Below are positions 1 through 7,582 of a stretch of 11,255 nucleotides of DNA, piece after piece. The notes under the pieces are model-generated. The model made no database searches. It was given only the letters and a program-made list of their open reading frames with translations, and was not told where the DNA came from. Every line of letters starts with the position of its first letter. Position 1 is the first letter of the stretch. The position numbers were made by a program, and so were the translations under genes. This DNA is from Lachnospiraceae bacterium. GTDB taxonomy: Bacteria; Bacillota; Clostridia; Lachnospirales; Lachnospiraceae. The DNA lies in assembly GCA_016282215.1 (NCBI GenBank), contig JAEEKC010000261.1:1-11255 (forward strand), read 5' to 3'.

Positions 1-1095
1 ATCAAATACTGCGAAGGACTCAGCGGTCAGGCCGGCTTTGATGAAGTCATATTTTGCTGCCCAGTCGGGAAGATCGTTGAACTGCTGTGTCTTCTCGCCT
101 GCAAGAAGCTCGTTGATCTCAGCGATCAGCTTGGAAAACTCGGGAACGAACTCTACGATACCTTCGGGAATGATGGCTACGCCGAAGTTCTCGCCGTTGT
201 TGCCTCTCTTCTCAACGGAATCAGCAATGTAATCTGCGATAGCGGAAAGGGACATTTTCTTTGCTGCCACTTCCTCACCGATCAGGCAGATGTTCGGCTG
301 GGTCTCGAGTGCGCACTCAAGTGCTACGTGGGAAGCAGACCGGCCCATAACCTTGATGAAATGCCAGTACTTCTTAGCAGAGTTTGCGTCACGCTCGATG
401 TTGCCGATCAGCTCGGAGTAGGTCTTGGTTGCGGTATCAAATCCGAAGGAAGCCTCGATGTCTTCGTTCTTTAAATCGCCGTCGATGGTCTTCGGGCATC
501 CGATCACCTGTACGCCGGTGTTGTTTGCTGCCATGTACTCTGCAAGCACTGCTGCGTTGGTATTGGAATCATCACCACCGATGATCACGATAGCGGTCAG
601 GCCGTGCTTTTTGGCAACTTCGGTCACGATCTTGAACTGCTCTTCCGTCTCAAGTTTGGTACGGCCGGAACCGATGATATCGAAACCGCCGGTGTTGCGG
701 TATGCATCAATGTACTCATCATCAAATTCAATAAAGTCATCCTCGATCAGTCCGCTCGGGCCGCCCTTGAAACCGAGAAGTACATTGTCCTTGTCGGTTG
801 CCTTGATGGCATCATACAGACCGCATACTACGTTATGTCCGCCCGGTGCCTGTCCGCCGGAAAGGATCACGCCGACTACCTGCTTCTTGGCAGCGGATGT
901 GTTTGCGCCCTTCTGGAAGGTGATCTCAGGCTTTCCGTAGGTGTTCGGGAAAAGTGCCTGTATCTTTTCCTGGTCAGCCACGCTCTGTGTCGGAGCGCCG
1001 TCTTTTACGCAGATCTCGGAAATGCCGCCTCTGAGCATTCCGGGAAGCTTGGGCTGATACTCGTATCTGGTTTTCTGCAGTGGTGAAAGATTCAT
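1..1095 (-). CDS. pfp: Diphosphate-dependent 6-phosphofructokinase, long form (3' part beyond window)
   Basis: Cytoplasmic glycolytic enzyme that phosphorylates fructose 6-phosphate using pyrophosphate, reversibly. The 365 codons visible (frame open to the window edge) start MNLSPLQKTRYEYQPKLPG. Visible motifs are the phosphate-binding LSGGQAPGGHN near residue 80, GGDDSNT near 173 (the GGDD form is typical of PPi rather than ATP enzymes), the catalytic loop PKTIDGDL near 201 with the Lys found in PPi users and the catalytic Asp, and substrate-binding MGRSASH near 250. The N-terminal extension before the first glycine loop and the long insert after MGR fit the ~550-residue plant/spirochaete/Clostridia class, so about one third is missing here. 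The start is set by AAGGAG seven bases upstream. It has its own promoter and appears to be housekeeping, unrelated to the genes upstream. Confidence 0.95.
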   Translation of the reverse strand, partial: MNLSPLQKTRYEYQPKLPGMLRGGISEICVKDGAPTQSVADQEKIQALFPNTYGKPEITFQKGANTSAAKKQVVGVILSGGQAPGGHNVVCGLYDAIKATDKDNVLLGFKGGPSGLIEDDFIEFDDEYIDAYRNTGGFDIIGSGRTKLETEEQFKIVTEVAKKHGLTAIVIIGGDDSNTNAAVLAEYMAANNTGVQVIGCPKTIDGDLKNEDIEASFGFDTATKTYSELIGNIERDANSAKKYWHFIKVMGRSASHVALECALETQPNICLIGEEVAAKKMSLSAIADYIADSVEKRGNNGENFGVAIIPEGIVEFVPEFSKLIAEINELLAGEKTQQFNDLPDWAAKYDFIKAGLTAESFAVFD

Positions 1096-1102
1096 GATGT
1101 TT

Positions 1103-1108
1103 CTCCTT
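1103..1108 (-). promoter_or_regulatory. Ribosome binding site of the phosphofructokinase gene
   Basis: AAGGAG on the minus strand, 7 nt before ATG at 1095. It fixes the start of the phosphofructokinase. Confidence 0.8.
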
Positions 1109-1170
1109 TTTCTTAGAATATTTTGACGAAAACGCCTCCTGCGCTTCCGCTTTTTTCATGTGCAGCTACG

Positions 1171-1199
1171 ATTATAGCATAAAAGATGGCGCCGGACAA
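1171..1199 (-). promoter_or_regulatory. Sigma-A-type promoter of the phosphofructokinase gene
   Basis: On the minus strand TTGTCC (1199-1194), a 17-bp spacer and a perfect TATAAT (1176-1171). Transcription would begin about 1164, giving a ~70-nt leader before the start at 1095. The promoter begins 11 bp after the stop of the WYL gene and no terminator separates them, so some read-through is possible. Confidence 0.8.
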
Positions 1200-1209
1200 A
1201 TGCTTTTTC

Positions 1210-2613
1210 TTATGAATATCTTTTCAGTATCTTTTCCAGTTTTTCTTTCACGGCATTGACAAGCGGCCTGGGCGATACCGGCGTGATATATTCCGGATTC
1301 GCCAGGCAGAAATCCCGGATATTCTCAAACTCAACCTGCTCGATCTGCGCCTCGATAAAGGTTTGCGGTCTGCCGTTATAATCGAGTTCATTTTTGTCAT
1401 GGATTTTTGAGCTCTCGCTGATCTTCAATACGCTTCCGAAGGTATCGATCAGGATCTGAAGACTCCAGGGTGTGCATTCCAACCTGCAGGTAATGGGATT
1501 GCTGTGCTCACTGATGCGCATGCGCGGAAACCTGGCGCAGTATGCCTTGGCATCAAACCGGCACTGCTTTTGATCCCGGTATCCATTCACCCAGATAAAC
1601 TCATCCTCATCCATGTCGCTGTCAAAGGCCGCTGCATCAGCCGGATATGTATCATATCCGATGTCTTCTTCCTTAAAAAACTCCTTCAGACGACTGGGTA
1701 TCGGCTCCCGGCTGACCGGCAGTTTTACTTTTTTTCTCCCCCGTGCTTCCTCTTGCATGACGACAGAGATTTTTACGATCCTGTCCACCCTGAAATTGAC
1801 AGGTGTACCGATCTCTTTCATATACGCCGGCTGATGGTTTATGTCATAAGTTGCCAGCAGATAATAATGGCCTTCGTTCCAGAACATCGCATACGGATTG
1901 ATGCGGTACTTCTTGATCCCCGCCTCGTCACACCGCTCATGATAATCGATAGACCCGCCATCTATGTCATAGTCATAGATTCCGTAGGTCATCTCAACCT
2001 GCCAGCCTGCCGTGATACACTGTTCGAGCAGAACCGTGTTGTGCAAAAACAGGTTTTCTTCGCCGGGAAAGGCCAGTACCTCTTCATCATAGGGATCCGG
2101 TTTATCTTCATCCGGATTTCCCTTATCCGCTGCCCTCTCGCCATACTCGCCCAGCATATTCAGATAGCGCATTTTTGAAAGAAGATAACGCTTTTCCTCC
2201 TGTGACAGAAAACTGTTGGTAACCACGGTACCGTTGAGCATCTTCATGGAAGCGTCATCCAGGCAGGGCTCAAAATAAAACCTTTTATGTTCGCCGCCTG
2301 CCGCGCGGATCTTGCCGCTGTAAAGAGAAAACAACACCTTTGCCAGCCGCCTTTTCTCTTCCTTTGCGGCCGGGTCAGTTTCACTTCTCCAGTCCTGAAT
2401 ATCCAGGATCTCCTTCAGTTTCCTGCCTGTGGTTTTGGATGAATACTCCTCTCCCAGATAAACCTTAAGCATATTTGCCAGCTTTTCCGCTGATAACGCC
2501 TTTTCCTCCGACGTGATCCCACGCAGAATATAGACCATGGCCAGATGGTCAAACTTGGCATATGCCGACTGCTTTTTTGTATTTGCTGACTGCTGCCCGG
2601 TGCCTTCGCTCAT
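1210..2613 (-). CDS. WYL-domain transcriptional regulator
   Basis: 467-aa predicted DNA-binding regulator whose WYL domain would sense a ligand, often a nucleic acid or nucleotide in this family. Residues ~22-75 look like a winged helix-turn-helix (SAEKLANMLKVYL then KTTGRKLKEIL). Residues ~195-285 form the WYL domain: YRINPYAMFWNEGHYYLLA and NFRVDRI. The WYL signature reads YYL here, with Tyr for Trp. A C-terminal WCX-like region follows (~380-460). The frame is open a further 68 codons upstream, but that stretch is translated REP repeat (REPSPMTPK units) and is not credible. I start at ATG 2613 behind a purine-rich GGGGGAAG. The gene is last in the minus-strand cluster and separated from the AAA+ gene by a REP array. 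It is a good candidate regulator of the cluster, but its binding site is unknown. Confidence 0.85.
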   Translation of the reverse strand: MSEGTGQQSANTKKQSAYAKFDHLAMVYILRGITSEEKALSAEKLANMLKVYLGEEYSSKTTGRKLKEILDIQDWRSETDPAAKEEKRRLAKVLFSLYSGKIRAAGGEHKRFYFEPCLDDASMKMLNGTVVTNSFLSQEEKRYLLSKMRYLNMLGEYGERAADKGNPDEDKPDPYDEEVLAFPGEENLFLHNTVLLEQCITAGWQVEMTYGIYDYDIDGGSIDYHERCDEAGIKKYRINPYAMFWNEGHYYLLATYDINHQPAYMKEIGTPVNFRVDRIVKISVVMQEEARGRKKVKLPVSREPIPSRLKEFFKEEDIGYDTYPADAAAFDSDMDEDEFIWVNGYRDQKQCRFDAKAYCARFPRMRISEHSNPITCRLECTPWSLQILIDTFGSVLKISESSKIHDKNELDYNGRPQTFIEAQIEQVEFENIRDFCLANPEYITPVSPRPLVNAVKEKLEKILKRYS

Positions 2614-2615
2614 AC

Positions 2616-2624
2616 GCTTCCCCC
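2616..2624 (-). promoter_or_regulatory. Ribosome binding site deciding the WYL start
   Basis: GGGGGAAGC on the minus strand just before ATG 2613. The alternative upstream starts lie in or next to the REP repeats and lack a better site. Confidence 0.5.
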
Positions 2625-2672
2625 GCTTTATGGTTTGAACTATAGATAATACCATTGTAAACGAATAACTTC

Positions 2673-2884
2673 GGGTGTCAATGGGTGTCAATGGGGACGG
2701 TTCTTTTGGTGTCATTGGGGACGGTTCTTTTGGTGTCATTGGGGACGGTTCTTTTGGTGTCATTGGGGACGGTTCTTTTGGTGTCATTGGGGACGGTTCT
2801 CTCTGACAACCTTGCAATACAGGTTGTCACAGAGAACCGTCCCCATCTGACACCGAACCGTCCCCACTTGACACCGAACCGTCC
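2673..2884. repeat. REP array 1 with long palindrome between the AAA+ and WYL genes
   Basis: Five direct units of about 24 bp centred on GGGGACGGTTC and spaced by GGTGTCATT run on the plus strand. A 56-bp palindrome (2789-2844) follows, with arms GGGGACGGTTCTC / GAGAACCGTCCCC and inner arms TGACAACC / GGTTGTCA. Two further inverted units spaced by TGACACC complete the array. As RNA the palindrome would form a hairpin of more than 20 bp. The array begins 12 bp beyond the stop of the AAA+ gene. Similar arrays occur three more times in the window. It could act as an mRNA-stabilising or terminating hairpin, but on either strand no U-tract follows the palindrome. Confidence 0.9.
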
Positions 2885-2896
2885 GTCTCTCTTACA

Positions 2897-4819
2897 TCAC
2901 TTAAATCCCAGCGCTCTTGTGAATTCTCCCATCTCCACCAGTCTCTTTTCCTTCAGGTCCTTAATAGTCTGGGTTACATCAGCAGCGGTAATGGTACTGA
3001 GCATTTTATTGGTGACCTTCTCGGGCTTCGTGCCGGCAACACGCTGTGCCACGTAGCGCTCGCAGTTTTCCACAAACACCCTGGCCTCGCGGCCGTTGCC
3101 GAAATCCTCTTCCTTCTGCCTTGCGGCAAAATACCTTGCGATCTGTTCATCCTGATCCTCCGGCATTGTCAGGGAAGCATTTTTAGCCAGATGGTGTACG
3201 ATCTGCACCATATCAGCCGGAGTGTAGGAATCAAAATAGATCGTCGAATTGATCCTGCTTGCAATGCCCGGATTGGCCGTCAGAAACTTATGCATCAGGT
3301 TATTCTTTTTGCTGACATTCCTGCCACCGTATCCTGCAAAGATTACCAGCTTGTCTGTCGCATGCTGCTCAAGTTCCACAGCAAGCTGCGCAAGCGCCTC
3401 CTGCGAATAGGAATCAATGCCGCCTCCTTCCGTGTCAGACCCGCAGGTCAGGGAATAGGCTTCATCAATGAAGATCGCATCATAGGATTCAAAAAGCGCG
3501 TGCACACGGGGTGCAGTCTGCCCGACAAAACTGCCCTTTAAAGATGCGCCGGTCAGCGAAATGAACCTGTTGCCGGGGATGAGGCCTTCCTTCTGCATGG
3601 CGTCACACATCATCTTCGCCACCGAAGTCTTCGCCGTTCCCGGCGCCCCGATAAACAGATGCACATTATGATATTCAGCATGTTTGATCTCACGCTTTGT
3701 CCGGAGTTTTACATACCGCAGCATGTTCATAATGCCCGTCACCTGTTTTTTCACATCATCCATACCTACCAGTTCCCGGCTTAATTCGCCGGCGGTATTC
3801 TCTTCTCTTACCTTGGAGATCAGATTCGAAAGTCCGAGTTTGTCAAAATCCACATTTCGTAAGGTGTGCGGCGCATCAATGTGCGCAAGGTATTCCATGA
3901 TCTTGTGAAAGCGCTCGCAGGGAAACTGCTCATCAATCTTGCTGAGCCTGTCCGTCAGAAGCGAAACGTCCACCCCCTTTGAAAAAGCAAACCCGTTCTT
4001 CTTTGTAATACAGGCAAGCATTTTTTCATAATACGCAGTTCTCGCCTTCGCACTCTGATCAACTCTGAAAAGGTTTGCTGTATAGTCCAGCACAGCAGTC
4101 GTAATGGAATAATCATCCTCCTTGATGTCATCACTCACCACAAGCAGATAGACTTTTTCATTTGAGGCAAAGCGTTTCAGGGCACGGATCTCCGACTTAT
4201 CAAGCAGTTCGGAACATCCGCCGAAAACAATCTCCGTGCTTGCGTTTTTTACGATACAGACCGAATGATCCGTGCATTCCAGCCAGTAAGGCTTTGTCTT
4301 ATTGCCGCTGCTCTGCATCTCCATATTGAACACGCCAAAGCCCGCCCCTGCAAACCTCATATCCTCCTGCGCCATAACCTCATGGATCCCGATGACCGGA
4401 ATCCGGTCGAAACTCTCATAGTATTCCTCATCTTCATCATCGATGTCCTCAAGTTCAAATTCGACATCATCTTTTTCAAAATTGATCTTTTTTCTGTACT
4501 GCGCATCCTCATAGGTATCATTCAGATCATCATTATCAAATCCTTCCTCTTCGGCATAGATCCCGGCCAGATAGGCAACTGCGCGCAGGCCGTCTTCTTC
4601 CGTCGGCGCCGTGACGACATTATATCTGGTTTCCGAGAGTTTCAGCGTTTCCGGAAACGCTCCGTAAATGACCGCGCCTGTCTCGATATCATCCGTCAGC
4701 ATCTGTTCCCCGAAATCAGCGGGGAGCTGCAGATAGGATACCTTCTGCTTATGGCCGCTGCCCAGATAACGGACCTTAAGATCGGGTCTGGTGATGTGAA
4801 ACGTTTTCTTTTTTGCCAT
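2897..4819 (-). CDS. CbxX/CfxQ (SpoVK-like) family AAA+ ATPase with a novel N-terminal region
   Basis: 640 aa, cytoplasmic. The AAA+ module covers residues ~345-615. It has the lead-in ELVGMDDVKKQV, Walker A GAPGTAKT at 391-398 (Ala replaces the usual Gly of GTGKT), pore-loop region GSFVGQT ~429-435, Walker B AIFIDEAYSL ~448-457, sensor 1 LVIFAGYGG ~491-499, and PGIASRI ~517-523 where CbxX proteins carry the arginine-finger region. The first ~340 residues match no domain I recognise. They include an acidic stretch (~115-136, rich in D and E) that may be a flexible or partner-binding segment. CbxX/CfxQ ATPases are typically hexameric remodellers, the best known being the Rubisco activase CbbX. 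The start ATG follows AGGAGG with 8-nt spacing. Two tandem leader repeats (4843-4940) precede it, and a related one precedes the helical/TerD-like gene, suggesting joint control. Substrate unknown; inferred to remodel a complex of the neighbouring RNA-associated protein. Confidence 0.88.
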   Translation of the reverse strand: MAKKKTFHITRPDLKVRYLGSGHKQKVSYLQLPADFGEQMLTDDIETGAVIYGAFPETLKLSETRYNVVTAPTEEDGLRAVAYLAGIYAEEEGFDNDDLNDTYEDAQYRKKINFEKDDVEFELEDIDDEDEEYYESFDRIPVIGIHEVMAQEDMRFAGAGFGVFNMEMQSSGNKTKPYWLECTDHSVCIVKNASTEIVFGGCSELLDKSEIRALKRFASNEKVYLLVVSDDIKEDDYSITTAVLDYTANLFRVDQSAKARTAYYEKMLACITKKNGFAFSKGVDVSLLTDRLSKIDEQFPCERFHKIMEYLAHIDAPHTLRNVDFDKLGLSNLISKVREENTAGELSRELVGMDDVKKQVTGIMNMLRYVKLRTKREIKHAEYHNVHLFIGAPGTAKTSVAKMMCDAMQKEGLIPGNRFISLTGASLKGSFVGQTAPRVHALFESYDAIFIDEAYSLTCGSDTEGGGIDSYSQEALAQLAVELEQHATDKLVIFAGYGGRNVSKKNNLMHKFLTANPGIASRINSTIYFDSYTPADMVQIVHHLAKNASLTMPEDQDEQIARYFAARQKEEDFGNGREARVFVENCERYVAQRVAGTKPEKVTNKMLSTITAADVTQTIKDLKEKRLVEMGEFTRALGFK

Positions 4820-4827
4820 GTCTGTTT

Positions 4828-4833
4828 CCTCCT
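4828..4833 (-). promoter_or_regulatory. Ribosome binding site of the AAA+ gene
   Basis: AGGAGG on the minus strand, 8 nt before ATG 4819. Confidence 0.8.
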
Positions 4834-4842
4834 GAATTTATT

Positions 4843-4940
4843 AGTAGTTTATTGGTTCTGACTTTTCATACCGGGCTTTACACTACCATTCATTAGTAGT
4901 TTATTGGCTCCGGGATTTTCAAACCGGACTTTGCACTACC
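4843..4940 (-). repeat. Two tandem ~52-bp leader repeats before the AAA+ gene
   Basis: On the minus strand unit B (4940-4895) and unit C (4887-4843) share GGTAGTG(C/T)AAAG, CCGGT(T/A)TGAAAA and CCAATAAACTACTAAT, with a 52-53-bp period. Each could fold with GGUAGU pairing to ACUACU. Unit B also has an inner UCCGG/CCGGA stem, while unit C's inner stem is poor. A third, stronger-folding relative lies before the 695-aa gene (7393-7436). A degenerate partial copy of the 3' half is visible near 4945-4970. They may be operator sites or structured leader RNA. The poor inner pairing in C leans towards a DNA-level or single-strand signal. Confidence 0.7.
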
Positions 4941-5052
4941 ATTTATCAATAGTTTTCCGACTCCCTGATCATATCAAAAGGCCTGTCGCAATTTTGCGCC
5001 GGGATCGGATTCTTGTACGATACAGATTTACCTCCTTGTAAATCAATCTTAG

Positions 5053-5098
5053 CAAAACAAAAAACCGGCTTTCGGACACTTCTGTCCAAAAGCCGGCT
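5053..5098 (-). terminator. Rho-independent terminator after the 695-aa gene
   Basis: Minus-strand hairpin with arms GCCGGCUUUUGGACA and UGUCCGAAAGCCGG (one U-G wobble), GAAG loop, followed by UUUUUUGUUUUG. It lies beyond REP array 2 and before the AAA+ leader. It should end transcription from the 695-aa gene, so the AAA+ gene probably has its own promoter. A near copy occurs at 9108-9150. Confidence 0.85.
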
Positions 5099-5113
5099 TA
5101 CGGTGTTTAAGAA

Positions 5114-5268
5114 TGTCATTGGTTGGGTGTCATTGGGGACGGTTCTTTTGGTGTCATTGGGGACGGTTCTCTCTGACAACCTTGCAATACAGGTTGTCAC
5201 AGAGAACCGTCCCCATCTGACACCGAACCGTCCCCACCTGACACCGAACCGTCCCCACCTGATACCGA
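5114..5268. repeat. REP array 2 with 56-bp palindrome
   Basis: Two direct GGGGACGGTTC units, the same 56-bp palindrome as in array 1 (5159-5214), and two more inverted units. It lies between the stop of the 695-aa gene (5283) and the terminator at 5053-5098. The rest of the 4820-5282 gap holds the terminator and the tandem leader repeats. I see no gene in it. Confidence 0.9.
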
Positions 5269-5282
5269 CACATGCGACACGT

Positions 5283-7370
5283 TCACGCGTTCATCAGCGC
5301 TATCATTTTCTCGATATCATATTCCCGGATCAGCTGCGCACCTTCAGGACAGTCTATATCCTTATCGGTCACGATCACTTCAGCCGCGGCGGGATCTGTG
5401 ACGCGCTCTTTTGCCATCAACTCAAAGAATGAGGCAACATTGATCACATCCGTGACATGGAAATACTCTGTCACGAAATTCAGATCCGTTTCCCCTGCCA
5501 CGCGGGCAAATATACTGCGCGCCATGTTCAGCCAGATGAAATCATTGGTCTGCAGATCCAGGCCGAACAGGAAGGCAAAGGTGCTGTCGCAGTTCACCAA
5601 AAAAGAGGACTTCACGGTTTTTGGCTCATAAACCTGACCGGAATCTTCCACGTCCCTGATCATATAACCGGCCTTGCAGAAGCACTCACAGAAGGGATCC
5701 AAGGAAAAAACATTGTCACAGAAGATCATGTACCTGATATCCGGGTACTGCTCTTTAAATGCGTCCAGATCGATATCAAAATACTCCGAGCCGCCGTTAT
5801 AGCCGCTGGTCTCATCACCGGAATATGTAATGGCTGCAGACTGTTTCCCTGCCATGGTACGCCAGGAAAACTCAGTCCTTTTCCCGTTCTTATCGATACC
5901 GAACACAGACAGGTCAATATCATTGGTTTTTTCCCAATAGGTGAACGCCCTGAGCTTTTTGGCCTCAGGCATACGAAGTCTGCTGCCCCTTGTCAGAACA
6001 CCGAAGCCTCCCTGCGCAGTGTTTTCCTGGATTGGAAGAGCATAGTTTACCATATCAGGATCTATATACACCTTACCGAGCCTGCCGGAAAGCAGGTTTT
6101 TCAGGTTCGCGCGCAGTTTTTCAGACAACATTTTTGCCTGTCCTTCGGAAATGACAGACCTTCTCTTCTGCTGTTCTTCCTCGGTCTCCCTATGGGTAAC
6201 GAGCCTGTTGTACTTACTGAAGGCAAAGGTTCTCGGCGCAGCCTCGGACCTGTGCTGTGCATAGCGTATCAGAAGCTGCAAAAGAACGATCACGTTTTTC
6301 GTATCGATACAGTCTGCAACGAAAGCCATATCCTCCACTGTTTCGCAGCGGCTGATAATATAGTTTAAGTTACGAAGGATCGCTGCGGAGCCCTTCCCTT
6401 TCTCAAGCGCCTCTACTGCAGCGCGGATATTTTTCTGCGCCATGGCTTTTTCAAACTGCGCATAAACAGACTCGTTGCCATCGCTGCGCATGGCATCGGC
6501 AAAAGTCTTTCCTTCGGGTGTTTTGGATGTATAGTGGATATGATGCAAAAGACCGCACCAGAGCTGTTTTTTCTCATAGCAATTTCGCACATCACATCTG
6601 CCGGATGCGATGAGGCGGTCGATCAGTTTTTGCACGAACTTCCTGTCCTGATTTTTCAAGTTGAGTTTGCGGATGTTGATATTTTTATATTCGCGGTAGT
6701 TCAGTTCATCAACCGCTTTTATCACATCGGACAGGCTCAGAAAATCCGCCAGACTTAAGTTTCTGGTATCGATCAGAAGCCGGATGCAGGTGTTTTTGGA
6801 CGCAATGCATTCAGGCATGAAGTCATGATCAGTCAAGAATGACTTCACTAAAAGATACTGAAAGTCGGAAAGCGGCCTGGTTCCCGCCAGAAGATTCGAT
6901 ACGATCTCCCCGATCATGGCAACTGCTTCTTCCTGCGTGATAATGCTGAACTCTAACGGTTTACTCGCACTCTCAGCAAAAGCAGCTCTTTCAAACTGCT
7001 CCTCGAACAGGGAATGACCGGGCTGTGAAAAATCACCGAGCCCGTATGTTCTGACATAATGCATCAGCTGGTCAAACAAGAGTTGTTCTTTGGTCAGCTC
7101 CCTGACCGTAGCCGGAAAACCTTTGTAAAAAGGCTCGGGCACATCTTCCCCAAGACGCCCGGAAATAAAAGGGATCATACTGCTCTGTGCAAGCTTCTGC
7201 CCCTTGATGATCCGGATGTTGAACAGACTGCCAATGGCAAAGAGCGCCTCAAACGCGCTCTCTTCGGATGACGCTGTTTCTGCTGTCGTAATTTCCGATG
7301 CGGTTTTCAGGCCACTTTCCGCAACCAATATGTGTTTGTCAAACAGATAGTTTTTATAAAGATCTTTCAT
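5283..7370 (-). CDS. Alpha-helical repeat (TROVE/HEAT-like) plus TerD-like domain protein, candidate Y-RNA partner
   Basis: 695 aa, no signal peptide or membrane segment. Residues ~90-375 are mostly helical repeats. They include LWCGLLHHIHY (~270-280) and GSAAILRNLNYIISR (~327-341); the latter resembles the ALLRNLG-type helix of Ro60/TROVE proteins, which bind Y RNAs. A basic linker (~390-430) leads to KVYIDPDMVNYALPIQE and VLTRGSRL. The C-terminal ~470-640 is TerD-like: NDIDLSVFGIDKNGK, ITYSGDETSGYNGG, EYFDIDLDAF, IRYMIFCDNVFS. TerD-family domains bind Ca2+ and occur in tellurite/stress systems. I see no vWA MIDAS (DxSxS), so this is not a canonical Ro60. Start ATG 7370 follows AAAGGA. The leader (7371-7712) carries three Y-RNA-like modules, hence the suggested RNA-binding role. 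The TerD-like call is fairly firm; the TROVE relation is tentative. Confidence 0.72.
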   Translation of the reverse strand: MKDLYKNYLFDKHILVAESGLKTASEITTAETASSEESAFEALFAIGSLFNIRIIKGQKLAQSSMIPFISGRLGEDVPEPFYKGFPATVRELTKEQLLFDQLMHYVRTYGLGDFSQPGHSLFEEQFERAAFAESASKPLEFSIITQEEAVAMIGEIVSNLLAGTRPLSDFQYLLVKSFLTDHDFMPECIASKNTCIRLLIDTRNLSLADFLSLSDVIKAVDELNYREYKNINIRKLNLKNQDRKFVQKLIDRLIASGRCDVRNCYEKKQLWCGLLHHIHYTSKTPEGKTFADAMRSDGNESVYAQFEKAMAQKNIRAAVEALEKGKGSAAILRNLNYIISRCETVEDMAFVADCIDTKNVIVLLQLLIRYAQHRSEAAPRTFAFSKYNRLVTHRETEEEQQKRRSVISEGQAKMLSEKLRANLKNLLSGRLGKVYIDPDMVNYALPIQENTAQGGFGVLTRGSRLRMPEAKKLRAFTYWEKTNDIDLSVFGIDKNGKRTEFSWRTMAGKQSAAITYSGDETSGYNGGSEYFDIDLDAFKEQYPDIRYMIFCDNVFSLDPFCECFCKAGYMIRDVEDSGQVYEPKTVKSSFLVNCDSTFAFLFGLDLQTNDFIWLNMARSIFARVAGETDLNFVTEYFHVTDVINVASFFELMAKERVTDPAAAEVIVTDKDIDCPEGAQLIREYDIEKMIALMNA

Positions 7371-7392
7371 GATAATTCCTTTCTAAATAACC

Positions 7393-7436
7393 GACAGTTT
7401 TCGGTCCCGTATTTTCATACGGGACTTTACACTGCC
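7393..7436 (-). promoter_or_regulatory. Leader hairpin related to the AAA+ leader repeats
   Basis: Minus-strand RNA folds as GGCAGU (7436-7431) paired to ACUGUC (7398-7393), internal loop GUAAA / CGAAA, then a perfect 8-bp stem GUCCCGUA / UACGGGAC with loop UGAAAA. It shares AGTGTAAAG, CCCGTATGAAAA and the spacing with the two repeats before the AAA+ gene. The outer stem differs by compensating changes (GGCAGU/ACUGUC against GGUAGU/ACUACU). It ends about 22 nt before the start codon of the 695-aa gene. No U-tract follows, so it is not a terminator. Confidence 0.65.
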
Positions 7437-7505
7437 GCACTGATGATATTGCCGGATTATACAATCCCAAAATTCACTGAAGTAAATCCGGCTAGCTATC
7501 AGTGC
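7437..7505 (-). ncRNA. Y-RNA-like module 3 (short insert)
   Basis: Outer stem GCACUGAU (7505-7498) pairs perfectly with AUCAGUGC (7444-7437). The 5' loop is AGCUA (7497-7493). Inner stem GCCGGAUU (7492-7485) pairs perfectly with AAUCCGGC (7458-7451). UACUUC follows at 7484-7479 and the 3' loop AAUAUC is at 7450-7445. The ~20-nt remainder of the insert is AU-rich without a strong fold. The architecture and both loops match modules 1 and 2, but the stem sequences differ with pairing preserved. It abuts module 2 and precedes the leader hairpin. Confidence 0.72.
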
Positions 7506-7579
7506 CACCAAATATCTTGCCGCAATCAGGGCTTTTCAGCCCTCTCACATGTCTGCGAAGTAAGCGGCAATAGCTGTGG
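7505..7579 (-). ncRNA. Y-RNA-like module 2 (GAAA-tetraloop insert)
   Basis: Outer stem is only CCAC (7579-7576) with GUGG (7508-7505). The 5' loop is AGCUA (7575-7571). Inner stem UUGCCGC (7570-7564) pairs perfectly with GCGGCAA (7523-7517), plus a U-U at the eighth position. UACUUC is at 7562-7557 and the 3' loop begins GAUAUU (7516-7511), followed by two extra bases. The insert carries a perfect hairpin AGGGCU-GAAA-AGCCCU (7543-7528) with a GNRA tetraloop. The short outer stem makes this the weakest of the three by pairing, but the loop sequences and inner stem fit the shared pattern well. Confidence 0.68.
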
Positions 7580-7582
7580 ATA

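Noticed and set aside
38..1086. Several plus-strand frames across the phosphofructokinase
   Set aside because: Shadows of the strongly conserved minus-strand enzyme.
2614..2817. 68-codon N-terminal extension of the WYL frame (REPSPMTPK repeats)
   Set aside because: It is REP repeat sequence translated by chance. A better start with a ribosome site exists at 2613.
2673..2884. CRISPR array
   Set aside because: Units are contiguous 24-bp repeats with constant 'spacers', and an inverted set follows. There are no unique spacers and no cas genes.
5020..5045. AAGGAGG on the minus strand at 5034-5040 as start of a small gene
   Set aside because: No start codon at usable spacing opens a credible frame. 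It belongs to the duplicated terminator flank.
4946..5200. 84-aa minus-strand frame
   Set aside because: Composed of REP and terminator sequence, with no ribosome site.
5457..6368. 303-aa plus-strand frame
   Set aside because: Antisense shadow of the 695-aa protein, with a basic, low-complexity composition and no ribosome site.
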